This document shows positions 44,271-57,911 of a DNA stretch of 64,000 bases, one piece after another; positions within the stretch are counted from its first letter, which is position 1; each line of letters opens with the position of its first letter. The stretch lies in NCBI GenBank assembly GCA_027563935.2, contig JANVAS020000222.1:5766001-5830000 (forward strand), given 5' to 3'. The notes beneath the pieces were generated by a model. The model searched no databases. It was not told where the DNA came from and was given only the letters and a program-made list of their open reading frames with translations. Source of the stretch: Costus lasius. Its lineage: Eukaryota > Streptophyta > Magnoliopsida > Zingiberales > Costaceae. Position numbers and translations under genes: made by a program.

Positions 44271-45839
44271 GTCCTTAGTCGATATATCTTGGTGAACATG
44301 AGACAGCCTTGATATGATTGAGACTAATATGTATTCTAATCTTATAGGATGCTTCGAGCATGGAATAAGATGTAGACTCATGGGTACATTGGATGTACTG
44401 GACAGACCCTACTAGGATATTCAATTGCTTGTCACAATGTGAATGATCCTTGATTGCAACAAGTGGCACATGTCCTCTGACTTGAGATCACTTGTGTTTC
44501 TAAATGATGATTGTCATTGTTTTGAGGTAGTTCAATATCATTTGAAACATAATGGTTATTGACTATCTTGGATAATGATCATGAGTCAGGTTAGGGCACT
44601 AATGATAGATAGAGGATTGCCGTCTCCTTGTTGAAGGAGTGTGGTGTTCTATAGGGGCCCCCTAGATGAGATGATTGAGAAAGTGTATGGCCATACCCAG
44701 GTGACTATGCTCATCTGATCTAATCATGCTCATCATATTGGAGTTACAAGCTTGACAGGCTTGTCCAATAAGAACATCCAGTGGCAAAGGAAACATGTAA
44801 TGCCTAGTGAGTTGATTCACGCTTGTGCTGTGGTTTGGGTGAAGTCTTGGAAGACTCTTTCCTTTATATCAGGAGACAGTGATGTGTTGCTAGATACCCC
44901 TCACTGATCGTGATAACGTGAGTTATCGTTACCGACATTTAAAGGAAACCCTCAGGGTCGCACAATTTGGTGATATGGCTTACTTAAGTCAGATCGTGTG
45001 GACTGAATTGTTTAGGTTCAGTTTAAAGGGAAAGAGTCTGATTGTAAGTGAGATCTGGTCTGATCATGTTTGATTGATTGGGGCTTGAGATCGGTAAGCT
45101 TCGATCGAGAGAGTTGATGCTAGATCGGTGAGATCAAGAGCATCAAGAGATGAACGGTTAGATCTTGAACCCTTTGGTTCAGAGTGAGATCTAGACCATG
45201 GCTTGGGCTGGTTTAATTTGGTTCTTGAACCAAATTGAAGTGGATTAAAGTTGCTTGAACCGGTTCACAAAGGGTGAACTCTTGGTTCAAGGCGTTAGGC
45301 GTTTTTGGTTTGGTTGTGGCGCATGGCTTCATATCTTCCATTTATGGAATGTAATGAAGGCGACTTCACCTTAACGCAAAAGCGTTTTGAACGCTCGACT
45401 TCACTCTTCTCTTCTCAACGTTCCTCTTTGGGGGCGAAAGGATTCGGACGAGGATTTGGACGAGAAGGAGAAGAAGAAGGTTACACTCGCCAAGCTTCAT
45501 CTCGGAAACACCCTCACGCGACAAGGATTCTTTGAAGTGCTTTTGCTAGCACAAAGGACTCAAAGAGCAAGCTATCGTCATCGGTTGTGTGCGTCACCTT
45601 TGGAGAAGGAGCACTTGAACCTTTGCTTCCAAGGCATCATCAAATCGATGGCATTGGTATGATCTTTTAGATCTATTCCTCTTATACAAGTTGATCATAT
45701 GCTTTTATGATTGCGATCCCATGAAGCCCTATCTTCCGCTTGCAAAACTCTATATGTGCGCCACAATCAGGGTTTCGGCTTCCCTCTTGAAAGGGGTTTT
45801 CTACAAGTTTCGGCCCCCCTCTTGAAAGGGGTTTCTACA
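44271..45839 (+). repeat. Partial Ang2 3' LTR (duplicated)
   Basis: It equals 31625-33193 and lacks the first 177 bp of the LTR. It ends GGGGTTTCTACA before AGAAT. Confidence 0.9.
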
Positions 45840-45893
45840 AGAATAATCGATTTCTCGCCAGCTAGGCGATTGGAAAATAGTGAATGAAATTAT
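45840..45893 (-). repeat. Ath 5' LTR, fragment 2 (second copy)
   Basis: This is identical to 33194-33247 and ends with ATTAT (45889-45893), the left TSD of Tek1; the right copy is at 57912-57916. Confidence 0.75.
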
Positions 45894-48800
45894 TGTAACA
45901 TCCCGTTATCTTAACCCCAAACAAATGGCACAGTTCATGAATGACACAGGATGTTTCATATAAGATCGATTCATATGCTAGGTAAAACCGAGTTCAAGAA
46001 AACACGATCTGAAAATTTCGAAATTCCCATACATAAATATCCACAAAACACAAATCTCATAAATCACATAAGGGTACCTGCCACCACGCAATCCTTGCAC
46101 TAGACATATGCAAGGCAATAGTTATATCAAATCCGATGGCATAAATACAATTCGATTCGAAATTCAAAGCAAAGCCACAAAGTCGATTTTTTTTAAACTC
46201 ATACCAAACACCGAAACCAGGCTGAGGCCCGCGGTGACACAAAAAAATCAAACTCATTTAACAGCCACAATCTGGCATCATAGGTTCACATAGATTCACA
46301 TAGTTCACAACATTCATATGTTGGGGTATGCCCTTAAGGCTAATGTTTGAGGCCTTTGGGATTGTAAAAGTATCATGTAATAAACTCTTGTGTTTATAAA
46401 GGCATGGTTGTTATTCAGATTGTTACCTTGTCTGCTGTAATAAGTGTACTTCTGAATAATGTCTCAAAGCTGTTCAGCTAGGCTGACAGGCTATAAGTCC
46501 TTAGTCGAGATATCTTGGTGAACTGAGACAGCCTTGATATGATTGAGACTAATATGAGTGCTAATCTTATAGGATGCTTCGAGCATGGAATAAGATGTAG
46601 ACTCATGGGTACATTGGATGTACTGGACAGACCCTACTGGGATATTCCATTGCTTGTCACGATGTGAATGATCCCTGTAAGCAGCAAGTGGCACATGTCC
46701 TCTGACTTGAGATCACTTGTGTTTCTAAATGATGATTGTCATTGTCTTGAGGTAGTTCAATATCATTTGAAACATAATGATTATAGACTATCTTGGATGG
46801 TGAGCTTGAGTCAGGTTAGGGCACTTGTGATAGATATAGGATTGCCGTCTCCTTGTTCAAGGAGTGTGATGTTCTAAGGGGCCCCCCCTATATGAGATGA
46901 TTGAGGAAGTGTATGGCCATACCCAGATGACTATGTTCATCTGATCTAATCATGCTCATCGTATTGGAGTTACAGGCTTGACATGCTTGTCCAATAAGAA
47001 CGTCCAGTGGCAAAGGATACATGTATGCCTTGTGAGTTTGATTCACACTTGTGCTATGGTTTGGGAGTAGTCTTGGAAGACTCTTTCCTTTATATCGGGA
47101 GACAGTGATGTGTTGCTAGATACCCCTCACTGATCGTGATAACGTAAGTTATCGTTACCGACATTTAGAGGAAACCCTCAGGGTCGCACAATTTGGTGAT
47201 ATGGCTTACTTGAGTCAGATCGTATGGACTGAATTCTTTGAGTTCAGATTAGAGGGATTTAATCTCTGATTGTAAGTGAGATCTGGTCTGATCATGTTTG
47301 ATTGATTAGGACTTGAGATCGGTAAGCTTCGATCGAGAGAGATGATGCTAGATCGAAGAGATCAGGGGCATCAGGAGATGAATGGTTAGATCATGAGCCT
47401 TGGGGTTCGATTTGGTCTAGACCAAGTGGCTTGAGCTATTTCGGTTTGGTTTGAAGAACCAAAGTCGATTTGACGTTATTGGATTGAACTGGTTCACAAA
47501 GGTGAACGCTTGGTTCAATGTCAATAGGCGTTTTAGGGTTGGTTTAAACGCATGGCTTGATTGTCTTCCATTTATGGTAAGTAATCAAACCGGTTTTTGC
47601 TCCAACGCCAAAAACGCATATGCGTTTTGCTCTTTGCTTCAACGCCTAGCTCTTTGGTTGGGCGATCGGAAAAAGAGAGGAGCTTTGGCAAGAGGAGCTC
47701 TCGGCCAAGAGGGAATCATCTCATCACCCCCTTTCCATTCGACAAAAGGAAAAGCTTGGGTGTCTTGCTAGCACAAGGGACCGCAAGGAGTAAGCATCTT
47801 CATCTTGTGTGTGAACTTGTGGAGGAGATCTAATTTGTTCTCTTCATCCAAGCCGACTTCCAAGCATATGGCGTTGGTATGAATTTCCCTCTCAATCTAT
47901 TCAATCGGTTATAGTTGAACATATGGCATGCAAATGATCTTAAACCCTTGCTTCCGCTAGCATATTTTTCATTAGCGCCATGACTAGGGTTTTTGCCCCC
48001 CTTGTTTAAGGGGTTTCTTCATCATATAGTTCGTATAACTCATATAGTTCGGCCACAACCGGCCTCATAATTAAGCACAAAAGTTCTTAAACATAATCAC
48101 AGCAAACTAGCATAATGTCCACGCCAATGCTAACTCAAGAAATGCGCCCCTGCTGTATGCCTGAAAATAGTGAGGGGTGAGCTACACAGCCCAGTGAGTG
48201 GATAGTCTAAATCGACCATCCATAACATACATTCAAAAATATAGGCAGATTATTTTAAAAATCTTTAACAGAACATTATGTCAATATACAACAAGATTAA
48301 ATACAGAAGTCATATAAATAGCCAGATGTACACACCAACATATAACAAACTCAGGTTCTAAACAAACTCAGGTTCTAGAGTTATACTCTAAACCAACTAA
48401 ACGCATCAATACTTAGTTAACCTAGTTGTCCAGCATATTCAGTAGTGACCAATATGGTCTAACCCGGCTTTGGCCTAAGCACTGGGAGCTACAAAATCTC
48501 GTGCAACACATAAACATGGACAGTGAGTAGAATCAAGAGGTGGCCCCCGCCAGGTCACGACGTGGCACTTTGCTCTAAAACACCCCATAAACACATCGAT
48601 GGCTTGTGTGTAGATTCAAGAGGTGGCCCCCGCCGGGTCACGGCGTGGCACTTTGCTCTACGACACCCCATATCACAAAAAGAGAGTGATGACATCAAGA
48701 GGTGGCCCCTGTCTGACCAAGACATGGCACTTTGCGTCAAAACCCGTTCTCCCAAAAGGTTCCTACTGGACAACAGACACATCTTATATCATATTTCATA

Positions 48801-50508
48801 AAGGTGGACTCCTAAGTGTCAACTAGACTCTAGGATAGTCATCACAAAAATCATATCGGGCAGGCTGAACATCAACCCCCATCACAATAATCATAATAGG
48901 CAGGCTGAACATCAACCCCCTCACATATCAAATACAGGGCTGAAATTCAAACCCTTAACATATCACATAAGGACTATCCTATGAGTACCCGGTTACACTT
49001 AGCCATAGTCCTAACCAACACATAACACACAATATTCAAAATTCCCATAATCACATAATTTTCAAAAATCTCATAACCACATAATGTTCACAATTCACAT
49101 AATCACATAATGTTCACAAATCACATAACAACATAATATTCCAAAAAATCACATAAACACCTAATATTTAAAAATCACATAATTACATAATATTAACAAT
49201 CATATAATGTAGTGTGGTCCTTAGGTTTCATGCTGATTAGTTCAGTCAAACCTTACTAGGTTATCAACCAAATTTCTCAAACAATTTCTCAACATTGCAG
49301 TTAACAAGCATCCATAAAAATTAACATAAAACTAAAACATGTAGTCATACAAACTATCCATAAAATTAACAAAAACTACAACATGTATTCATACAAACTA
49401 TTTTACAAATCTCTACATATAACCCATGGTTAACATAACATATTATCTATTAAATTTTACACCTTGAATTAACATGAATTTCATGCTCAAACCATTGGTC
49501 TAAAACTTCCGAAATTCCATAAATTAATACCTTAAATTTCATATTACCAATTTTCGGTTTTCATAAACAATCATCAAGATTATTTCGGTTTACATGGAAA
49601 TTTAGGTTTTCATGGAAAAATACAATTCGGTTCTCATGAAGAACAATACCCTAAATTCGGTTTTCATACCCTAAATACACTTTGCATAATTTCGGTTTTA
49701 ACATGGTAAATTTTCCAAGAACTCAAGTGTATCATTTAACACAAACACAACCAAATTGTTAAATCAATTAAGACATTCCACTCACCTTGAACCGTGAACA
49801 CCAATAAGAAAAACCCTTCCAAAAATTCGTCTAAGGCTTTGAAAGACGCCACCAAACACCAAGGAATGCCGGCCAAAGGAAGAGGAAAAGGAAGAAAGGA
49901 ATTTCGCCTCCAAGCCTCCAAGAATCGCCCACTTCTTCCTAGCCGTCGCCCAAGTTTTCTCCCAAGCCAAAATCGCCAATTTTCTTTCCCCAATCGTTAA
50001 ACCCACTAAAAATTCGGTTTTTGAATTTTAAACCCACTAACCAATTAATTCAAATAGGGTTTAACCCCTTTAACTAATTAATTCGAATCTTCATTCTAAT
50101 ATCCCATAGTTAACCAATTAATTTAATTAACTTAACCATTAACCATTCACTTAAACGAAATCCATTAAGGATTTAATTAACATCCAATAAGGATTTAATT
50201 AACCAATAAGGTCTAATTAATTAACCAATAAGCTCTAATTAATTAACTTACAATTTACAACCCATAAATCCTAATTAATTTATCATGAACAACCAATGAT
50301 AATTTATCATAAATTAACAGCCAATAATCAAATAAATAACCTCTAATTAATCTACAATAAATTAACAACCAAAAATCTCTAGTTTAATTAACTATAAATT
50401 AACAACCAAATAAATGAACAACCAATACATAGAACAATATCACAGTCATTAATTTTTATTTAAATCAAACATAATGCTTACCAGGACTTAAGATCCTTGG
50501 ATCTTACA
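45894..50508 (-). repeat. Tek1 3' LTR (left), containing an Ang4 solo LTR
   Basis: On the plus strand it starts TGTAACATCCCG and ends GGATCTTACA. It is interrupted at TCATA by 46319-48021. It includes an AT-rich part with repeated TAATTAATTAACCAATAAG-like motifs (about 50080-50420), repeated CACATAAT motifs (about 49050-49200) and three units of the approximately 80-bp array. Confidence 0.9.
46319..48021 (+). mobile_element. Ang4-type solo LTR with flanking TCATA
   Basis: This 1703-bp LTR has TCATA at 46314-46318 and 48022-48026. It is a perfect-looking solo LTR, but the same TCATA precedes Ang4 at 33673. It therefore most likely derives from a duplicated Ang4 that lost its interior by LTR-LTR recombination. 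Alternatively it is the original 3' LTR of Ang4. Confidence 0.88.
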
Positions 50509-50521
50509 TCCCTCCCTCCTT
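50509..50521 (-). other. Tek1 polypurine tract
   Basis: On the minus strand AAGGAGGGAGGGA directly precedes the 3' LTR. Confidence 0.88.
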
Positions 50522-50537
50522 ATAAGGATTTAGTCCT

Positions 50538-53500
50538 CTAAAGCTCATCATCCATATCATCAAAAAGGTAAGCATAAAACTTCCCCATATCAACTTCAGT
50601 TTCCCAGGTCGCCTCCTCAACTGACTGATTTCCCCAGATAACCTTTACCAAAGGTATAGTCTTGTTCCTCAGAACTTTATCCTTTCTATCCACAATCCGG
50701 AGAGGTCCTTCCTCAAAGGTCAAGTCATTCTGAATCTGAAGAGGTTCCAACTCTAACACATGAGATGGATCAGGATGATATTTCCTCAAAACAGAAACAT
50801 GGAACACATTATGCACATGATCCATAGCAGGAGGAAAAGCTAATCTGTAAGCCACTGGACCAATTCTCTCAATAATGTCAAAAGGGCCTACAAACCTAGG
50901 GCTCAACTTGCCCTTTTTGCCAAACCTCATAACACTCTTAGTAGGTGACACCTTCAAGAACGCATGATCTCCTACCATAAACTCCAGGGAACGACGACGG
51001 TCATCAGCATAACTCTTCTGTCTGTCCCGAGCAATCTTCAATTTATCCTGAATCTCTCTGACTTTATCAGTAGTCTCCTGAACTGCATCAGATCTCAAAA
51101 TCATTCTGTCACCAGTTTCCTCCCAACACAAGGGAGTCCTACACCTGCTTCCATACAAAGCCTCATATGGAGCCATCTGAATACTTGAGTGGAAGCTATT
51201 ATTATAAGTAAACTCTATCAAAGATAGATCCCGGTTCCACTCAGAACTCCAATCTACCACATAGGCTCTCAACAGATCTTCTAGAGTCTGGATAGTACGC
51301 TCCATCTGGCCATCAGACTGAGGATGGTATGCTGTACTAAAACTCAACTTAGTACCCAAACCCTCCTGTAAGCTCTTCCAAAACCTGGACAAAAATCGAG
51401 AGTCCCTATCAGACACAATATCAATAGGCACTCCATGCAGTCTGACTATCTCATCAATATACAATCTAGCCAGTCTCTCTAAAGAATAAGTCATCTTGAT
51501 CGGAAGGAAATGGGCTGATTTAGTGAGTCTATCAACGATCACCCAAATAGCATCATGACCCAATCTGGTTCTGGGCAAACCACACACAAAATCCATACTG
51601 ATGCATTCCCACTTCCACTCAGGAATAGGAAGAGGCTGCAACAAACCACCAGGCTTCTGATGTTCAGCCTTTACAGTCTGACAAGTTAAACACCTAGAGA
51701 CAAAATCAGATACTTCTTTCTTCATACCCGGCCACCAAAAATTTTTCTTAGGGTCCTGATACATCTTAGTCACACCAGGATGTAGAGAATATTTGGAGTT
51801 ATGGCTGTCCTCCAATATTTCTTTCCTCAAGCTCGGTTCCTCAGGGACACATACCCTTCCACGAAACCGAAGAATACCATCATCAGACAGGCTAAAATCC
51901 TGAACTGCGCCATCAACCAGACTATCGCTGATCTGAACTAATTTCGGATCCACAGACTGCTGATCTCTGATCTTCTGCAACAAAGCAGACTGTACTCTGA
52001 GAAAAGCCACATAACCCGACTGAACTCTAGGAGAAACACTGATCCTGAGATCGCTGAACTCCTGCAGTAACCGCCACTCACTGACTCGTAAAGCAGCTAC
52101 TGAAGTAACTGGATGTCTGCTCAGAGCATCCGCCACTACATTGGCCTTTCCAGCCTGATACTGAATAGAGAAGTCATAGTCTTTGATCAACTCCATCCAT
52201 CTTCTCTGTCTCATGTTCAACTCCTTCTGAGTGAAGATATACTTGAGACTCTGGTGATCAGTGAACAGATCAAACTCCTGACCCAGCAAATAGTGACGCC
52301 ATATCTTCAAAGCAAAGACTACGGCCGCCAACTCTAAATCATGAGTAGGGTAGTTCAATTCATACTCCTTCAGTTGTCTCGAAGCATAGGCTACTACAGA
52401 ACCCTTCTGCATCAAGACACAACCCAACCCTTTGCCTGAAGCATCCATATAAACAGTAAACCTTTCCCCATCACTAGGAATAATGAGAATCGGTGTACTA
52501 GTCAACCTCCTCTTCAGCTCCTGAAAGCTCTCTTCACACTTGTCATCCCACATAAACTTAGCCTCCTTTCTGGTTAATTTAGTTAAAGGACCCGCCAGCT
52601 TGGAGAATCCCTCAACAAATCGCCGGTAGTAACCTGCCAAACCCAGAAAACTCCTGATCTCAGTAGCACTAGTCGGTCTTCCCCAATTAAGGATGGCTTG
52701 CACCTTAACTGGATCCACAGACACCCCCTGACCAGAAATCACATGTCCCAGAAAACTGATCTTCTCTAGCCAGAACTCACACTTACTAGCCTTGGCATAT
52801 AACCGGTTCTTCCTCAAAACCTCCAGCACTCTGTGCAAGTCACTGACATGATCCGAAGTAGTCTGAGAGTACACCAAGATATCGTCTATAAAAACTACCA
52901 CACAAGAATCAAGCAATTCGTGAAACACCCTGTTCATCAAATCCATGAAAACAGCAGGTGCATTCGTCAGTCCAAAAGGCATAACTAGAAATTCAAAATG
53001 CCCATACCTGGTCCTGAAAGCAGTCTTAAATATATCCTCATCCTTGACCCTAAGCTGATAATACCCCGATCTCAGATCAATCTTAGAGAACACTGTAGCT
53101 CCCTGTAATTGATCAAATAGATCATCAATTCTGGGAAGAGGATACTTATTCTTGATAGTCACTTGATTCAACTGCCTGTAGTCTATACACATCCTCAGGG
53201 TTCCATCTTTCTTCTTTACAAACAGCACTGGCGCTCCCCAGGGAGAAGCACTAGGCCGAATGTACCCTTTCTCTAGCAATTCCTCCAGTTGTTTCTTAAG
53301 CTCGGCCAGCTCTGAGGTAGCCATGCGATAAGGAGCTCTGGAGATAGGTGCCGTAACTGGCGCCAACTCAATGCCAAACTCCACCTCTCGTATCGGTGGC
53401 AAGCCTGAAAATTCCTCAGAGAACACATCAGGAAATTCTTTCACCATCGCCATCTGAGTCAAATCAGAAGTAGAATCATCCTGTACCTTAACATGCGCAA

Positions 53501-54932
53501 GATAACCCTTGCATCCACTAGCAAGTAACTTCCTGGCCTGCAGGAAAGATATTACATGCGGTCCTTGGTCTGACACTAGACCTCTCACAAAAATCCTACT
53601 CCCATCTAGCAGATTTAAAGTGATTACTTTCTCAAAGCAATCCACAGTAGCATGATGTGAGGATAACCAATCCATACCTAAGATGACATCATAGTCTTGC
53701 ATGTCTAAGAGGATTAGATCTACAAGAAACTCATAACCCTCTACATGCACTACACAATCAGCACAAACAGTATCTGTAGACAATGATTTTCCTAAGGGAG
53801 TACTCACAGACACAACATAGTCTAGCATCTTAGGTAACACAGGTAAACATGCAGCAAACTTAACAGATACAAAAGACAAATTTGCACCAGGATCAAATAA
53901 GATACGAGCTAACTGATCAAATACAAATAAGGTACCTTCCACAACGGATCGGGAAGCTCGTGTATCCTTCTCAGCCACAGCATAAACTCTAGTCTGGACT
54001 GTAGGCTTATCTGCGCCTCTAGGCTGTATCTCAGGCTCTTTGCAGTCCCTGACCATGTGCCCTGGTTTCTTACACCTGAAGCACACGCCATTCCTCTTAT
54101 AACAGTCTTTCACTAGATGTCCCTTGAGCCCACAATAATTGCAAGTCCCGTTCTCATTGTTACTGATCTTTGCCTCCCTGGCATCCCTGAACTGCTGCGG
54201 TGCATCCCTGGACTGCTGCGGTGCCTTGTAAGAGTAAGGCTTATACCTGCTCTTCTTGTAGTCCTTATGTTTAGGGTACTTCTTACCCTTGCCGCCACTG
54301 CCATACTGAGGAGCCGCCGCCTCAGCTGCAGGAACCACTGTCACGGCAACATGAGAACTCCTCTCAGCTATGTATCTCTCAATGGTGCGTGCTCGCCCAA
54401 CAGTCTCAACATAGGTCTCCAAGTGCTGAGCACCAACCTGCTCTCTAATGTCCCATCTGAGACCTCTGAGAAACTTAGTAGCTCTCCTCTTTTCAGTGTT
54501 TATCAGGTGAGGAGCATACTTTCCCAATTTCGTGAACTGTAATTCATACTGGTCCACAGTCATATCACCCTGCTCCAGGTGAATAAATGCCACCTCTCGG
54601 TCCTCCACCAAACTATCTAGGAAGTACTTCTCGTTAAATCGAGACAAGAAGTAAGGCCAATCTACAGTCTCATGTCTTTCTTCGGCAAGTCTCACCACGC
54701 CCTTCCACCACTCATCTGCGTCACTACGCATCATATAGGCGGTCAGACATAACTTATCCTCATCTGAGCAGCGCATGACTTGGAAAATCTTTTCCAAGCA
54801 CAACTGCCAGTTCTCAGCAGTACTGGATTCTGAGCCCCCATAAAAAGAGCTGGGACCCAGTTTCTGGAATTCACTCACAAGCGAGGCATAGCGCTTGTGA
54901 CACACACGTACCATAGTAAGGAAAACAAACAT
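50538..54932 (-). CDS. gag-pol: Tek1 gag-pol polyprotein with chromodomain
   Basis: This is an uninterrupted 1464-codon frame. Gag occupies roughly the first 250 residues, followed by two zinc knuckles, [14 protein letters not shown] (264-277) and [14 protein letters not shown] (284-297). The protease site reads FDPGANLSF, with Asp347 followed by Pro348; DSG or DTG is usual, so the enzyme may be inactive. RT has FIDDILVYS with Asp683 and Asp684. RNase H has [10 protein letters not shown] and a DALSR-type end. Integrase has a zinc-binding motif (HNSKYSLH, then CLTC) and a GPF module. The last 61 residues (1404-1464) are a chromodomain with VKVIW and ATWE, thought to guide integration to heterochromatin. 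The ATG is only about 70 bases from the primer site; the amino end is short for the lineage as I remember it, so some gag may have been lost. Confidence 0.9.
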   Translation of the reverse strand: MFVFLTMVRVCHKRYASLVSEFQKLGPSSFYGGSESSTAENWQLCLEKIFQVMRCSDEDKLCLTAYMMRSDADEWWKGVVRLAEERHETVDWPYFLSRFNEKYFLDSLVEDREVAFIHLEQGDMTVDQYELQFTKLGKYAPHLINTEKRRATKFLRGLRWDIREQVGAQHLETYVETVGRARTIERYIAERSSHVAVTVVPAAEAAAPQYGSGGKGKKYPKHKDYKKSRYKPYSYKAPQQSRDAPQQFRDAREAKISNNENGTCNYCGLKGHLVKDCYKRNGVCFRCKKPGHMVRDCKEPEIQPRGADKPTVQTRVYAVAEKDTRASRSVVEGTLFVFDQLARILFDPGANLSFVSVKFAACLPVLPKMLDYVVSVSTPLGKSLSTDTVCADCVVHVEGYEFLVDLILLDMQDYDVILGMDWLSSHHATVDCFEKVITLNLLDGSRIFVRGLVSDQGPHVISFLQARKLLASGCKGYLAHVKVQDDSTSDLTQMAMVKEFPDVFSEEFSGLPPIREVEFGIELAPVTAPISRAPYRMATSELAELKKQLEELLEKGYIRPSASPWGAPVLFVKKKDGTLRMCIDYRQLNQVTIKNKYPLPRIDDLFDQLQGATVFSKIDLRSGYYQLRVKDEDIFKTAFRTRYGHFEFLVMPFGLTNAPAVFMDLMNRVFHELLDSCVVVFIDDILVYSQTTSDHVSDLHRVLEVLRKNRLYAKASKCEFWLEKISFLGHVISGQGVSVDPVKVQAILNWGRPTSATEIRSFLGLAGYYRRFVEGFSKLAGPLTKLTRKEAKFMWDDKCEESFQELKRRLTSTPILIIPSDGERFTVYMDASGKGLGCVLMQKGSVVAYASRQLKEYELNYPTHDLELAAVVFALKIWRHYLLGQEFDLFTDHQSLKYIFTQKELNMRQRRWMELIKDYDFSIQYQAGKANVVADALSRHPVTSVAALRVSEWRLLQEFSDLRISVSPRVQSGYVAFLRVQSALLQKIRDQQSVDPKLVQISDSLVDGAVQDFSLSDDGILRFRGRVCVPEEPSLRKEILEDSHNSKYSLHPGVTKMYQDPKKNFWWPGMKKEVSDFVSRCLTCQTVKAEHQKPGGLLQPLPIPEWKWECISMDFVCGLPRTRLGHDAIWVIVDRLTKSAHFLPIKMTYSLERLARLYIDEIVRLHGVPIDIVSDRDSRFLSRFWKSLQEGLGTKLSFSTAYHPQSDGQMERTIQTLEDLLRAYVVDWSSEWNRDLSLIEFTYNNSFHSSIQMAPYEALYGSRCRTPLCWEETGDRMILRSDAVQETTDKVREIQDKLKIARDRQKSYADDRRRSLEFMVGDHAFLKVSPTKSVMRFGKKGKLSPRFVGPFDIIERIGPVAYRLAFPPAMDHVHNVFHVSVLRKYHPDPSHVLELEPLQIQNDLTFEEGPLRIVDRKDKVLRNKTIPLVKVIWGNQSVEEATWETEVDMGKFYAYLFDDMDDEL

Positions 54933-55000
54933 AAACCTATCAGGTGTCTAGCAATACACAAACATGTTTTCCCCCCGAACTAAGTTTTAGCTAGCCAACT

Positions 55001-55012
55001 CCTCTGATACCA
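55001..55012 (-). other. Tek1 primer-binding site
   Basis: On the minus strand TGGTATCAGAGG lies three bases inside the right LTR. It matches initiator tRNA-Met in the first eleven bases. Confidence 0.85.
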
Positions 55013-55015
55013 TTC

Positions 55016-57911
55016 TGTAACATCCCGTTATCTTAACCCCAAACAAATGGCACAGTTCATGAATGACACAGGATGTTTCATATAAGATCGATTCATATGC
55101 TAGGTAAAACCGAGTTCAAGAAAACACGATCTGAAAATTTCGAAATTCCCATACATAAATATCCACAAAACACAAATCTCATAAATCACATAAGTGTACC
55201 TGCCACCACGCAATCCTTGCACTAGATATATGCAAGGCAACAGTTATATCAAATCCGATGGCATAAATACAATTCGATTCGAAATTCAAAGCAAAGCCAC
55301 AAAGTCGATTTTTTTTAAACTCATACCAAACACCGAAACCAGGCTGAGGCCCGCGGTGACACAAAAAAATCAAACTCATTTAACAGCCACAATCTGGCAT
55401 CATAGGTTCACATAGATTCACATAGTTCACATCATTCATATAGTTCGTATAACTCATATAGTTCGGCCACAACCGGCCTCATAATTAAGCACAAAAGTTC
55501 TTAAACATAATCACAGCAAACTAGCATAATGTCCACGCCAATGCTAACTCAAGAAATGCGCCCCTGCTCTATGCCTGAAAATAGTGAGGGGTGAGCTACA
55601 CAGCCCAGTGAGTGGATAGTCTAAATCGACCATCCATAACATACATTCAAAAATATAGGCAGATTATTTTAAAAATCTTTAACAGAACATTATGTCAATA
55701 TACAACAAGATTAAATACAGAAGTCATATAAACAGCCAGATGTACACACCAACATATAACAAACTCAGGTTCTAAACAAACTCAGGTTCTAGAGTTATAC
55801 TCTAAACCAACTAAACACATCAATACTTAGTTAACCTAGTTGTCCAGCATATTCAGTAGTGACCAATATGGTCTAACCCGGCTTTGGCCTAAGCACTAGG
55901 AGCTGCAAAATCTCGTGCAACACATAAACATGGACAGTGAGTAGAATCAAGAGGTGGCCCCCGCCAGGTCACGACGTGGCACTTTGCTCTAAAACACCCC
56001 ATAAACACATCGATGGCTTGTGTGTAGATTCAAGAGGTGGCCCCCGCCGGGTCACGGCGTGGCACTTTGCTCTACGACACCCCATATCACAAAAAGAGAG
56101 TGATGACATCAAGAGGTGGCCCCTGTCTGACCAAGACATGGCACTTTGCGTCAAAACCCGTTCTCCCAAAAGGTTCCTACTGGACAACAGACACATCTTA
56201 TATCATATTTCATAAAGGTGGACTCCTAAGTGCTAGGATAGTCATCACAAAAATCATATCGGGCAGGCTGAACATCAACCCCCATCACAATAATCATAAT
56301 AGGCAGGCTGAACATCAACCCCCTCACATATCAAATACAGGGCTGAAATTCAAACCCTTAACATATCAAATAAGGACTATCCTATGAGTACCCGGTTACA
56401 CTTAGCCATAGTCCTAACCAACACATAACACACAATATTCATAATTCCCATAATCACATAATTTTCAAAAATCTCATAACCACATAATGTTCACAATTCA
56501 CATAATCACATAATGTTCACAAATCACATAACAACATAATATTCCAAAAAATCACATAAACACCTAATATTTAAAAATCACATAATTACATAATATTAAC
56601 AATCATATAATGTAGTGTGGTCCTTAGGTTTCATGCTGATTAGTTCAGTCAAACCTTACTAGGTTATCACCCAAATTTCTCAAACAATTTCTCAACATTG
56701 CAGTTAACAAGCATCCATAAAAATTAACATAAAACTAAAACATGTAGTCATACAAACTATCCATAAAATTAACAAAAACTACAACATGTATTCATACAAA
56801 CTATTTTACAAATCTCTACATATAACCCACGGTTAACATAACATATTATCTATTAAATTTTACACCTTGAATTAACATGAATTTCATGCTCAAACCATTG
56901 GTCTAAAACTTCCGAAATTCCATAAATTAATACCTTAAATTTCATATTACCAATTTTCGGTTTTCATAAACAATCATCAAGATTATTTCGGTTTACATGG
57001 AAATTTAGGTTTTCATGGAAAAATACAATTCGGTTCTCATGAAGAACAATACCCTAAATTCGGTTTTCATACCCTAAATACACTTTGCATAATTTCGGTT
57101 TTAACATGGTAAATTTTCCAAGAACTCAAGTGTATCATTTAACACAAACACAACCAAATTGTTAAATCAATTAAGACATTCCACTCACCTTGAACCGTGA
57201 ACACCAATAAGAAAAACCCTTCCAAAAATTCGTCTAAGGCTTTGAAAGACGCCACCAAACACCAAGGAATGCCGGCCAAAGGAAGAGGAAGAGGAAGAAA
57301 GGAATTTCGCCTCCAAGCCTCCAAGAATCGCCCACTTCTTCCTAGCCGTCGCCCAAGTTTTCTCCCAAGCCAAAATCGCCAATTTTCTTTCCCCAATCGT
57401 TAAACCCACTAAAAATTCGGTTTTTGAATTTTAAACCCACTAACCAATTAATTCAAATAGGGTTTAACCCCTTTAACTAATTAATTCGAATCTTCATTCT
57501 AATATCCCATAGTTAACCAATTAATTTAATTAACTTAACCATTAACCATTCACTTAAACGAAATCCATTAAGGATTTAATTAACATCCAATAAGGATTTA
57601 ATTAACCAATAAGGTCTAATTAATTAACCAATAAGCTCTAATTAATTAACTTACAATTTACAACCCATAAATCCTAATTAATTTATCATGAACAACCAAT
57701 GATAATTTATCATAAATTAACAGCCAATAATCAAATAAATAACCTCTAATTAATCTACAATAAATTAACAACCAAAAATCTCTAGTTTAATTAACTATAA
57801 ATTAACAACCAAATAAATGAACAACCAATACATAGAACAATATCACAGTCATTAATTTTTATTTAAATCAAACATAATGCTTACCAGGACTTAAGATCCT
57901 TGGATCTTATA
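55016..57911 (-). repeat. Tek1 5' LTR (right)
   Basis: This uninterrupted copy is 2896 bp. It ends CTTATA instead of CTTACA, so on the minus strand the terminal TG has become TA. Together with the 11-bp loss near 56231 this distinguishes it from the left LTR. As the 5' LTR it should carry the promoter, which I cannot pinpoint. Confidence 0.9.

Larger units (their letters stand above)
44271..48021. repeat. Tandem duplication, second copy of the repeated block
   Basis: This matches 31625-35375. Its left junction joins RNase H sequence to the middle of an Ang2-type LTR. The only shared bases at the junction are GT. Confidence 0.92.
45894..57911 (-). mobile_element. Tek1: Tekay/Del chromovirus in the Ath LTR
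   Basis: TSD ATTAT is at 45889-45893 and 57912-57916. LTRs are about 2907 bp (left, after removing the Ang4 LTR and one TSD copy) and 2896 bp (right, with an 11-bp loss near 56231). Other differences are about 13 substitutions. The internal part is only about 4.5 kb, with a primer site for initiator tRNA-Met, one open gag-pol frame with a C-terminal chromodomain, and a polypurine tract. The chromodomain and long LTRs point to the Tekay/Del lineage. Confidence 0.92.

Noticed and set aside
46319..48021. Independent second insertion of an Ang4-type element at the same TCATA site
   Set aside because: All flanking DNA for 2 kb to the left is also duplicated with the same offset, so duplication of one insertion is far simpler than two insertions at one site.
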